Below, one piece after another: positions 44,743 to 52,975 of a stretch of DNA of 64,000 nucleotides. Below the pieces are notes generated by a model. The model worked only from the letters and a program-made list of their open reading frames with translations, made no database searches and had not been told where the DNA came from. This stretch comes from an uncultured Lachnospiraceae bacterium (GTDB taxonomy: Bacteria; Bacillota; Clostridia; Lachnospirales; Lachnospiraceae), in assembly GCA_950097145.1 (NCBI GenBank), contig CATNCF010000001.1, forward strand, positions 162,027 to 226,026, read 5' to 3'. The stretch's first letter is position 1. Each line of letters opens with the position of its first letter. A program made the position numbers and the translations under genes.

Positions 44743-45047
44743 CTCTCGTCAATTAATTTCTTGTTACTTACATCCCATATTATAGCACATAAGAATCATT
44801 TAGTACACATATTTCACAATTTTTTTGCCTAAAAATTAATAATTTTGTCACATTGTACAACACATATTACCTGATTATTACGAAAAAAAACTGGTATTTT
44901 ATATTTTCTTTCCTAATTTAATTTGCAAAATGCCTGCGGTTGGTATAAAATGAGATCAATTATAAAAGAAAGACTGGTTAGGGTGTCAAAAACGCCGCAT
45001 AAAAGGCGCCTTTGGCGCCCTATAATAAAACCAGGCAGGTAAAATTA
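44743..45047. other. Divergent intergenic region glgC/murC
   Basis: It holds the candidate glgC -10 (44779-44784), an A/T-rich stretch, a plus-strand TATAAA near 44945 and a hairpin GGCGCC-TTT-GGCGCC (45005-45019) about 30 bases before the murC start. No gene is visible. Confidence 0.5.
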
Positions 45048-46439
45048 ATGAATAAAAATGCATACAAAATTAATTTCAAGCAGCCAATTCATCTCCATTT
45101 TATCGGTATTGGCGGTATCAGTATGAGCGGTCTTGCCGAAATTTTATTAAAAGAAGATTTCTGCATTTCCGGTTCGGACGCCAGAGAAACCCCTTTAACA
45201 GAAAAACTGGCCTCCCTGGGCGCCAAAATTTATTATGGACAGCGTGCTGCCAATATTGAAAATGGAACAGACGCAGTGGTCTATACAGCCGCTATCCATC
45301 CTGACAATCCAGAACTGAAAGCTGCCGTGGATCAACAGATTCCAACTCTCACCCGTGCAGAACTCCTTGGACAGATCATGGAAAATTATCAGCAGTCTGT
45401 GGCCGTGGCAGGCACGCACGGAAAAACCACCACTACTTCCATGATCACAGATATTTTTCTGGAAACATGCTGTGATCCTACGGTTTCTGTAGGCGGAATA
45501 TTAAAATCTATTGACGGAAACATACGTGTGGGCCAGTCCGACTATTTTCTGACGGAAGCCTGTGAATATACCAACAGTTTTTTGAATTTTTATCCAAAAT
45601 TTGCCATCATATTAAATATAGAAGAAGACCACATGGATTACTTCAGGGATCTTGCCCATATCCGCCATTCGTTCCATCAGTTTGCCGAAAATATATGCCC
45701 AGACGGCGCTCTGATCATCAATGAGGAAATTGAAAATTATCAGGAACTGACAAAAGATCTTAACTGTAAAATCATTACTTACGGCTTGACCCCTTCTGAT
45801 TCATATTATGCGGATAATATCACTTTTAATACAGAAGGCTGCGGAAACTTTACACTCATGTATGGAAACACCATGCTGGGGGACATTTCCATGAATGTGC
45901 CTGGAACACATAATATCAGCAACGCCGTTGCCGCGTGTGCCCTTGCCGCAGAACTGAATCTTCCCTTTCACGCTGTACAGGCAAGCCTTGCACAGTTCAG
46001 CGGCACTGCAAGGCGCTTTGAACACAAGGGAGAACTTGGCGGTATTGCCATTGTGGACGATTATGCACACCACCCCACAGAAATCACAGCTACTCTTACA
46101 GCGGCAAAAAACTGCGGAAAAAATCGTATTGTCTGCGTATTCCAGCCTCATACCTACACCCGCACCCAGGCATTTCTAAAAGAGTTTGCCCAGGCTCTTT
46201 CAGCCGCCGATGTGGTTGTTCTGGCAGACATTTATGCTGCCCGGGAACAGAATACCATTGGTATTTCTTCCACAGATCTTCAAAAAGAGTTACAAAATTT
46301 GGGCACAGAATGCTACTATTTTCCATCTTTTGACGAAATTGAAAATTTTTTATTAAAAAAATGTATAAACGGTGATTTGTTGATAACTATGGGCGCCGGA
46401 GACATTGTCCAAGTAGGGGAACACCTCCTTGGAAGATAG
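45048..46439 (+). CDS. murC: UDP-N-acetylmuramate--L-alanine ligase
   Basis: MurC adds L-Ala to UDP-MurNAc in cytoplasmic peptidoglycan synthesis. The protein of about 463 residues has the N-terminal Rossmann motif HFIGIGGISMSGLAE, the P-loop VAGTHGKTTTTSM (about residue 105), EACEYTNSFLNF, NIEEDHMDYF, and the C-terminal DDYAHHPTEI and FQPHTYTRT blocks. The ATG at 45048 has AGGTAAAATTA upstream; earlier in-frame starts would put non-homologous residues ahead of the Rossmann motif. A small GGCGCC hairpin stands just upstream. A terminator overlaps DnaA boxes after the stop. Confidence 0.95.
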   Translation: MNKNAYKINFKQPIHLHFIGIGGISMSGLAEILLKEDFCISGSDARETPLTEKLASLGAKIYYGQRAANIENGTDAVVYTAAIHPDNPELKAAVDQQIPTLTRAELLGQIMENYQQSVAVAGTHGKTTTTSMITDIFLETCCDPTVSVGGILKSIDGNIRVGQSDYFLTEACEYTNSFLNFYPKFAIILNIEEDHMDYFRDLAHIRHSFHQFAENICPDGALIINEEIENYQELTKDLNCKIITYGLTPSDSYYADNITFNTEGCGNFTLMYGNTMLGDISMNVPGTHNISNAVAACALAAELNLPFHAVQASLAQFSGTARRFEHKGELGGIAIVDDYAHHPTEITATLTAAKNCGKNRIVCVFQPHTYTRTQAFLKEFAQALSAADVVVLADIYAAREQNTIGISSTDLQKELQNLGTECYYFPSFDEIENFLLKKCINGDLLITMGAGDIVQVGEHLLGR

Positions 46440-46614
46440 TTATCCACATTATCCACACTTCAATTGGGGAAAACTCTCCATTTGGAGTGTGGATTTTTCA
46501 GTTTACATAAAATAACTTTCAACATTTTGGTCTTTGAGCTGGAATTTCTAGAATTTCAAAGACTTTCATACGTTTCCATAATATTTTTCCACCAAATTAT
46601 CCACATTATCCACC
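46440..46614 (+). promoter_or_regulatory. Cluster of four DnaA boxes
   Basis: TTATCCACA occurs at 46440-46448, 46449-46457 and 46597-46605, and TTATCCACC at 46606-46614, arranged as two directly abutting pairs on the same strand about 150 bp apart. The DNA between is A/T-rich. The cluster precedes the DnaD and DnaI-type genes. Confidence 0.75.
46451..46499 (+). terminator. murC terminator overlapping a DnaA box
   Basis: ATCCACACT (46451-46459) pairs with AGTGTGGAT (46486-46494), with additional inner pairing, followed by TTTTTCAG. The left arm includes most of the second DnaA box. Confidence 0.65.
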
Positions 46615-46779
46615 CATTCCACATTTCCCCAATCCCTTGATTTTACTGGCATTGCAGGAAAAATTATGCTTCTCATTTCAATTTAAATGTGCTATACTTT
46701 AGCCACATCAAAGTGTCCGGTTTCTATAGAAGCATTCAATTACAAGACAACATTAAGAAGATTCAACCTGGAGGGTATT

Positions 46780-47820
46780 ATGGCTGATATTACTTTACAC
46801 AAAGAAAAAGAAAATGCTACGACAAAGATTGACAACCGTTTTATAGATGAATATATGACAGAGGCCAACGGAGAATTTGTAAAAATCTATCTGTATCTTC
46901 TCCGCTGCATGAATTCCCCTGACTGCAGTTTCTCCATATCCAGGGCCGCTGACAAGTTCAACCATACTGAGAAGGATATTCAGCGCGCTTTAAAATATTG
47001 GGAAAAAATGAATCTCCTCCAATTAGAATACGCACAGGACAATTCCATTGCCGGCATTTACTTTCTGGACGCCGCAGTAAAAAAAGATGATTCCGTGCCG
47101 CTGAAAAAGACTTCGGCTCCGTCCCGGAAAACTTCCTATACCGCAGACGAATTAAAAGCGTTCCGGGAAAAAGAAGAAGTGCAGGAGCTGATATTTGTGG
47201 CAGAAAGCTATCTCGCCAGGCCATTAACCTACACCGATATCCAGAAGCTTCTTTCCTGGTATGACGATTTATCCTTTTCTGTTGATTTAATCGTATATCT
47301 TATGGAATACTGCATTGCAGGCGGACATTCCAGTCTGCATTATATGGATAAAGTGGCCCTGAATTGGAAAAATGAACACATTGAAACAGTGGAACAGGCA
47401 AAACGCAGCAGCCAGGCCCACAGCCAGCTTCACTATGCAGTGATAAAGGCTCTTGGCATCCAGGGACGCGGTCTGATCCCCGCTGAGTTTCACTACATAG
47501 ACAAATGGAACAAAGAATATGGTTTTGGGCAGGATATGATTACTGAAGCATGCAGCCGCACCATACTCGCTATCCACCAGCCCAGCTTTGAATATACAGA
47601 CCGGATTCTCACAAGCTGGAAACGCCAGCAGATCCAGACTCCTGCTGATATCCGCAAGGCTGACGAAGCATACCAGGCGGCAAAAGCGGCAGAACGCACC
47701 CGTACGGCTTCTTCCAGAAGCATGACAGTAAAGGCCGCCCCCAACCGTTTTAACAGCTTTCCACAGCGCACCTATAATATGGAACAATTGGAAGCAAAAT
47801 TATTGAACACTACAAGCTAA
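46780..47820 (+). CDS. dnaD: DnaD-domain replication initiation protein
   Basis: DnaD-family proteins help load the replicative helicase in Firmicutes. The 346-residue product has a winged-helix N-terminal region (FVKIYLYLLRCMNSPDCSFSI, KDIQRALKYWEKMNLL) and two DnaD/DnaB-type helical domains (about 140-215 and 220-310, with YHYIDKWNKEYGFGQDMI-like sequence). I choose the ATG at 46780 with GGAGGGTATT upstream; the longer frame from 46687 lacks a ribosome site. The helicase loader gene follows 10 bp later. The upstream region has paired DnaA boxes. Confidence 0.88.
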   Translation: MADITLHKEKENATTKIDNRFIDEYMTEANGEFVKIYLYLLRCMNSPDCSFSISRAADKFNHTEKDIQRALKYWEKMNLLQLEYAQDNSIAGIYFLDAAVKKDDSVPLKKTSAPSRKTSYTADELKAFREKEEVQELIFVAESYLARPLTYTDIQKLLSWYDDLSFSVDLIVYLMEYCIAGGHSSLHYMDKVALNWKNEHIETVEQAKRSSQAHSQLHYAVIKALGIQGRGLIPAEFHYIDKWNKEYGFGQDMITEACSRTILAIHQPSFEYTDRILTSWKRQQIQTPADIRKADEAYQAAKAAERTRTASSRSMTVKAAPNRFNSFPQRTYNMEQLEAKLLNTTS

Positions 47821-47830
47821 GGAGGCGTTT

Positions 47831-48832
47831 ATGGCTCTCAGCAATACTCAGTATAATACGCTGCTGCGCCGTTATGAGGCAAAACAGTTGGAAAATCAGC
47901 ATATTGTAATGGAACGGATTCAGTCTGTGTACCAGGAACTGCCGCGGCTCTTAGAGATTGACCACACGATCTCATCTCTCTCCGTTTCCCAAGCCAAGAG
48001 GTTCATTGACGGCGATGAACATGCACTGACAGAACTGCACCAGCAGCTAAAAGAACTGTTCCAGGAAAAGAAACTGCTCTTAACATCCCACGGTTACCCG
48101 GAACACTACTTTGAGCCGCCTTATAGCTGCAAAGACTGCAAAGATACTGGTTATATTGACGGGAAGAAATGCCATTGCTTTCAGCAGGCCGCCATTGATC
48201 TCGTCTATACCCAGTCCAATATCCGCCAGATTCTGGATGTTGAAAACTTTCAAAACTTTTCTTACGATTATTACGCTCAGGATCAGATTAATCCTTCCAC
48301 CGGACTGTCCAGTCTTGACACAGTGAAACATGCCGTCCGGGACTGCCTGGAATTTGTAAAAACCTTTGATGAGGAATTTAAAAACCTGTTTTTTTATGGA
48401 GATACTGGAATCGGCAAAACTTATCTATCCAACTGCGTGGCAAAGGAACTTTTGGATTCCGGTCATTCTGTCATTTATTTTACGGCTTCCTCACTGTTTC
48501 ATATTTTTGAGAAAACAGTATTCGGCAGGGAAGTGGACGCCAGCGGAGATTATCAGAATATATTTGAATGCGATCTTTTGATTATTGATGATTTGGGTAC
48601 AGAATTATCCAATGCTTTTACCGTATCTCAGCTCTTTCTATGTCTTAATGAGCGGATTTTGCGGCGTAACTCTACGATTATCTCCACGAACCTTGGGTTG
48701 GGACAACTAGCTGACACTTATTCGGAACGCACTTTTTCCCGGATCTCCAGTAATTATACCATGATCAAACTCTTCGGCGACGATATCCGCATCCAGAAGA
48801 AACTGGAAAGACAGCCTTGCCAAGGCTCTTGA
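47831..48832 (+). CDS. DnaI/DnaC-type helicase loader ATPase
   Basis: This AAA+ ATPase of 333 residues loads the replicative DNA helicase. The N-terminal part has a zinc-binding cluster (CKDCKDTGYIDGKKCHC, about residues 98-114). The C-terminal ATPase has Walker A GDTGIGKTYLSN, Walker B CDLLIIDDLGTE and sensor-like IISTNLGL, with TYSERTFSRI and the arginine finger region after it. It starts 10 bp after the DnaD-like gene, with AAGGAGGCGTTT before the ATG; the pair resembles the dnaD/dnaI partners of the Firmicutes primosome. IstB-like transposon proteins share the fold, but the zinc cluster and context favour DnaI. Confidence 0.88.
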   Translation: MALSNTQYNTLLRRYEAKQLENQHIVMERIQSVYQELPRLLEIDHTISSLSVSQAKRFIDGDEHALTELHQQLKELFQEKKLLLTSHGYPEHYFEPPYSCKDCKDTGYIDGKKCHCFQQAAIDLVYTQSNIRQILDVENFQNFSYDYYAQDQINPSTGLSSLDTVKHAVRDCLEFVKTFDEEFKNLFFYGDTGIGKTYLSNCVAKELLDSGHSVIYFTASSLFHIFEKTVFGREVDASGDYQNIFECDLLIIDDLGTELSNAFTVSQLFLCLNERILRRNSTIISTNLGLGQLADTYSERTFSRISSNYTMIKLFGDDIRIQKKLERQPCQGS

Positions 48833-48919
48833 GTAATGATATAATCGTCTTGCTTCTTATTATTTGTTAATGTAAATTCAGAACAATAAAACATTTTCAC
48901 TATATATGGAGGACATTTC

Positions 48920-50098
48920 ATGCAGCGCAATGATAAAAATTACGAAACCATCCCCGCCGGTTCCCTGGGTGTCATTTCACTGGCAAGCTGCCGGGAATTG
49001 GGAGAAATGGTGGACAAGTATCTGGTCAGCTTCCGCAGTGAACGGGAACATAGGCACATCAATGATATCATTTTCCAGGGTTATCATAAGAAGACCTATC
49101 TGGTGGACTGTTCCACCCCGCGCTTCGGTTCCGGCGAGGCAAAGGGAATCATCAACGAATCGGTTCGTGGATTTGATCTGTATCTCATGGTGGATGTCAC
49201 CAATTACAGTCTGACTTATACAGTCTGCGGGCACGAGAACCATATGTCCCCGGATGATCACTATCAGGATTTGAAACGTATTATTGCCGCCGTAGGAGGA
49301 AAAGCAAGAAGAATCACAGTGATTATGCCTTTTCTCTACGAAAGCCGCCAGCACAAACGCACTGCCAGAGAATCCCTGGACTGTGCTCTCGCTCTGCAGG
49401 AGCTTACCCATATGGGTGTAGACAACATCATTACTTTTGACGCCCATGATCCCCGGGTCCAGAATTCCATTCCTCTTAACGGCTTTGAAACCGTACAGCC
49501 TGCTTACCAGTTTATCAAGAGCATACTGAGTGAAGTAGATGATCTGCAGATTGACAGCGATCACATGATGATCATCAGTCCTGATGAAGGCGGAACCAAC
49601 CGTGCTGTATACCTTGCCAATGTGCTTGGACTGGATATCGGCATGTTCTACAAACGCCGGGACTACAGCAAAATTGTAGATGGACGCAATCCCATTGTAG
49701 CGCATGAATTCTTAGGTTCCTCTGTGGAGCACAAAGATGTGATGATTATCGACGACATGATCTCCTCTGGAGACAGCATGATAGATGTCGCGACGGAACT
49801 AAAAAAACGAAAAGCAGGGCGTATCTTTGTTGTGGCCACTTTCGGCCTGTTCACCAGCGGTCTGGAAAAATTTGACAAGGCTGTGGAAGAGGGCCTAATC
49901 TATAAGGTGGTAACAACCAATCTCACCTACCAGACGCCGGAGCTTCTTGGCAAGCCCTACTATATCAACTGTGATATGAGCAAATACATTGCTTATATTA
50001 TAGACACCCTCAACCATGATCTCTCCATCAGCGATCTCCTAGATCCTTATGAACGCATCGAGTCTTTGGTAAAAAAGTATATGGCAGACAGAAAATAG
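48920..50098 (+). CDS. prs: Ribose-phosphate pyrophosphokinase
   Basis: PRPP synthetase makes phosphoribosyl pyrophosphate for nucleotide, histidine and tryptophan synthesis. At 392 residues this is longer than the usual 315, a form common in Clostridia, with an extended N-terminus. Recognisable parts are the CGHENHMSPDDHY and ESRQHKRTARESLD regions (ATP-binding loop), a DAHDPR motif, SPDEGGTNRAVYLA, and the PRPP loop VMIIDDMISSGDSMID (about residue 273), where SSGDS replaces the common DTGGT. TATGGAGGACATTTC precedes the ATG. It stands alone. Confidence 0.9.
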   Translation: MQRNDKNYETIPAGSLGVISLASCRELGEMVDKYLVSFRSEREHRHINDIIFQGYHKKTYLVDCSTPRFGSGEAKGIINESVRGFDLYLMVDVTNYSLTYTVCGHENHMSPDDHYQDLKRIIAAVGGKARRITVIMPFLYESRQHKRTARESLDCALALQELTHMGVDNIITFDAHDPRVQNSIPLNGFETVQPAYQFIKSILSEVDDLQIDSDHMMIISPDEGGTNRAVYLANVLGLDIGMFYKRRDYSKIVDGRNPIVAHEFLGSSVEHKDVMIIDDMISSGDSMIDVATELKKRKAGRIFVVATFGLFTSGLEKFDKAVEEGLIYKVVTTNLTYQTPELLGKPYYINCDMSKYIAYIIDTLNHDLSISDLLDPYERIESLVKKYMADRK

Positions 50099-50249
50099 TA
50101 ATTTTTATGGGGCTGCTGCAGAATCAGGGATTCTGCGATATATAATACAACGTTAACGCATGTTTGTGCCATATATTGCAGAAATTCCCGGTTTTGCGGC
50201 AGCCCCTGCATGTTTCATATTCTCCCAAAATCAGAAAGGAACCTCCATT

Positions 50250-51011
50250 ATGGAAAGTCCAGCAGACATTTTAAAAATAACAAATCTCTCTAAAAGCTAT
50301 CCTATTCACAAAGAACTTGCGCTGCCCGTATTACAGGGCATAGACCTCACCATTAAAGCTGGAGAGCTGACTGCTGTTATGGGGCCTTCCGGATGCGGTA
50401 AGACCACATTGATGAATCTAATCAGCGGTGTGGACAGCGCTGACAGCGGCAGCATTATGATCCGTGATACAGAAATTACAACTATGAACAAATCGCAGAT
50501 GGCTGTATTCCGGCGCAGCCATATCGGATTAATATTTCAGGATTTTAATTTAATGGAAAGCCTGAATGTCAAAGATAACATTCTGCTGCCTCTGTTCTTG
50601 GACAATCATTCTCAATATGGGGAAGAAATGTTTCAAAAAATTTGTAAAATTTTATCTATCTGTGATATCACGGACAAAAATATAACGGATATTTCAGGAG
50701 GCGAGAAACAGCGTACTGCCATTGCCAGAGCCTTAATTAATCATCCGCAGATTATACTGGCGGACGAACCTACCGGAAATTTAGACGCGAAATCCACAAA
50801 AGATGTCATGGAGTATTTAACAGACATTAACAGAGAGTTCCAGGCAACACTTTTCATGGTAACGCATGATTCTTATGCCGCTTCCTACTGTGACAAAGTT
50901 ATTTTATTAAAAGATGGAAAAGTCTTATCCGTTTTGGAAAAAGCACAGAACAGCCGCAAAATATTTCTGGAACATATCTATGAATTTCTGAAACAAATAG
51001 GCGGTGAATAA
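50250..51011 (+). CDS. ABC transporter ATPase, peptide/bacteriocin-efflux type
   Basis: The 253-residue ATPase has Walker A GPSGCGKTT, Q-loop LIFQDFNLMESLNVKDNI, signature ISGGEKQRTAIARA, Walker B IILADEPTGNLDAK and H-loop VTHD. The ADEPTGNLD form and the following gene place it in the BceA/MacB group. AAAGGAACCTCCATT precedes the ATG at 50250, so the longer frame from 50160 is not used. The membrane partner overlaps downstream. No two-component genes or CTTAC dyad are near. Confidence 0.9.
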   Translation: MESPADILKITNLSKSYPIHKELALPVLQGIDLTIKAGELTAVMGPSGCGKTTLMNLISGVDSADSGSIMIRDTEITTMNKSQMAVFRRSHIGLIFQDFNLMESLNVKDNILLPLFLDNHSQYGEEMFQKICKILSICDITDKNITDISGGEKQRTAIARALINHPQIILADEPTGNLDAKSTKDVMEYLTDINREFQATLFMVTHDSYAASYCDKVILLKDGKVLSVLEKAQNSRKIFLEHIYEFLKQIGGE

Positions 51012-51012
51012 C

Positions 51013-52902
51013 ATGGAGCTCATAAAAATACTATTTAAAATGATTCGGTATCACCGGAAAGACTATATGCTGTACCTGTACTGTAATATTTTTACCATGG
51101 CTCTTCTACTGGCTTTCCTATCGGTATGCAGCAACCATTCTCTTATGCATAATTATCAGGTGGATCCTATGATAGCGGATAACATCCTCTTTCCCTCCTT
51201 AATGGTCTGCCTGTTTACCCTTCTGTTTCTTCCCTACGCATATGAAGCGTTCTTAAAAGGAAGAAAGCAAGAATATTCGGTACTTATGACACTTGGCATG
51301 ACAGAACGGGAAGTCATTGCCAACATGTTTCTGGAATGTTTCGCGGTAAGTTCTGCCGGCTGCATCATGGGGCTTGTATGCGGAAGCGGACTCTCCGTTC
51401 TTTTCTTCCTGTTTCTCCGCCGCATCATCGGCATTACCCCAATACAATGGGAATTCCATGCAAGGGCTTATCTTGCTGCGGTGGGCCTGTATGCCCTGGT
51501 AATCATCCTCATTTTATTGTTGAATATCATACGGATACTAAAAGCCAATTTGTCTGAGCTCCTCCAGGCAAAATGGAAAGAAGAACGGAAGCAAAAAGGT
51601 TCCAAAGCCCTGTTGTTCCTTGGATGCGCTGTTTTTCTTGTTTCCATATTAAGTATGCTGTACGTATTCTACTCTGGAAAAACGAATTTCTGGCTGCTGA
51701 GCATGGGTTCTTTTCTTATGGGAACTTTCCTGGCAATCTTTCATTCTGATTCTGTCCTGTACAAAAACAGCAGCAGGAAATGGAAAATTAGCTTTGGCCT
51801 GCTTCTTCAAAATCTGAAATCCTGGAAAATCGTCACCATAATATCTTCCTGCTTATTCGGCCTAATTGTATTCTTCTCTGGCCTTTGTTTTACCATTTAT
51901 TCCTATTCCATGCACAATGCAATTGCCTATTCACCCTATGATTTGTTCTACGTTCGAGATCAAAACAGCAATCAAATGGAACTGGAAGAGTTAGAACAAA
52001 TATTAAACCGCCACGGTATTTCCCTGGTCAGCCAAACGCAGGTATGCGTTTTAAGATCCGGGGCCTTCAACATCTTGTCGGCAGATGAGATCAATGAAAA
52101 ACTGGGGAAAGATTACCACCCATGCCAGGGCAGTTTTATTCAACTGTTCCAGGAAGATTTAAAGGATGGATATGAACATGAACTGCTGCCTGTGGAAAAC
52201 GTAACAATAAAACTGGGAGACAGCAAGAAACTGCCTCTTGCACTACAGGAACAGCGGATTGAAATTTTATTTAATCCCTGTAAAAGCCTGGCTGACACAA
52301 CGCTGATTGTAAATAGTGATGACTTTAAACGAATAGCAGAACAATCCGAAGAATATTTTTTGGTAAATGCCATTCTGATAAATTTAGACAATTGGAAAAT
52401 TTCCGGTCCCGCAATAGCGGAACTTCAGAATTGTATGGCAGCATCAAATAACTTTTCACAAGAAGCTCAGTACCTGTCCTCTCTGTCTTCCAAAATAGGC
52501 ACATATACCATTGAAAAACAATCTTCGGAAGTATTAATTTTCTGGATATTTTTTGTAGATCTCATGTTCTTTGGGGCAGCCAATGTTACCATATATTTTA
52601 AAATCAAATCTGAGTTAAAGGAAGATACACGTATGATTTATCATTTATACAGAATCGGCATCACAGAGAAAGAAACCTGGAACATTCTTTTTAAAAAGAA
52701 TCTTTGTTACTATCTGCCTTCCCTGATAATGGGGATCGGTTTCGGTATTTTTTACTGCTTTAGCGTAAACTCCATATATCATTACGGGCTTATGGGATTT
52801 ATCTGTGCAGGTTTAACAGCCGCAGCAGCAGTTCTCCTGCAGTTTTTTCTTATTTTTGTGATCACAAGATATGAATACAGTGAAGTCAATCCGTTTCCAT
52901 AA
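51013..52902 (+). CDS. ABC transporter permease, FtsX-like (BceB-related)
   Basis: This permease of about 629 residues has roughly ten hydrophobic segments: two near the N-terminus, an FtsX block (about 50-190, with RKQEYSVLMTLGMTEREVIANM), further helices (about 200-310), a large external domain (about 310-500), and three or four terminal helices with a second FtsX-like block (IYHLYRIGITEKETWNILF). That layout matches BceB-type peptide-resistance permeases. I use the ATG at 51013 with GGCGGTGA upstream; it is one base after the ATPase stop. The substrate is unknown. Confidence 0.85.
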   Translation: MELIKILFKMIRYHRKDYMLYLYCNIFTMALLLAFLSVCSNHSLMHNYQVDPMIADNILFPSLMVCLFTLLFLPYAYEAFLKGRKQEYSVLMTLGMTEREVIANMFLECFAVSSAGCIMGLVCGSGLSVLFFLFLRRIIGITPIQWEFHARAYLAAVGLYALVIILILLLNIIRILKANLSELLQAKWKEERKQKGSKALLFLGCAVFLVSILSMLYVFYSGKTNFWLLSMGSFLMGTFLAIFHSDSVLYKNSSRKWKISFGLLLQNLKSWKIVTIISSCLFGLIVFFSGLCFTIYSYSMHNAIAYSPYDLFYVRDQNSNQMELEELEQILNRHGISLVSQTQVCVLRSGAFNILSADEINEKLGKDYHPCQGSFIQLFQEDLKDGYEHELLPVENVTIKLGDSKKLPLALQEQRIEILFNPCKSLADTTLIVNSDDFKRIAEQSEEYFLVNAILINLDNWKISGPAIAELQNCMAASNNFSQEAQYLSSLSSKIGTYTIEKQSSEVLIFWIFFVDLMFFGAANVTIYFKIKSELKEDTRMIYHLYRIGITEKETWNILFKKNLCYYLPSLIMGIGFGIFYCFSVNSIYHYGLMGFICAGLTAAAAVLLQFFLIFVITRYEYSEVNPFP

Positions 52903-52934
52903 TCTATCCCTTCCATTTTGTACGACAACAAGAA

Positions 52935-52975
52935 GCCGTCACACAGATTATTTCGCGTGACGGCCTCCTGCTTTT
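52935..52975. terminator. Hairpin between the ABC permease and the lyase-family gene
   Basis: GCCGTCAC/GTGACGGC (52935-52942 with 52957-52964) is an 8-bp stem with CTTTTCT downstream on the plus strand and TTCTTGTTG on the minus strand. It lies between convergent genes and can serve both. Confidence 0.6.

Noticed and set aside
46440..46614. Chromosomal origin oriC
   Set aside because: dnaA and dnaN are absent and there are only four boxes. Replication start here cannot be supported from this window alone, so it is listed as a DnaA-box cluster.
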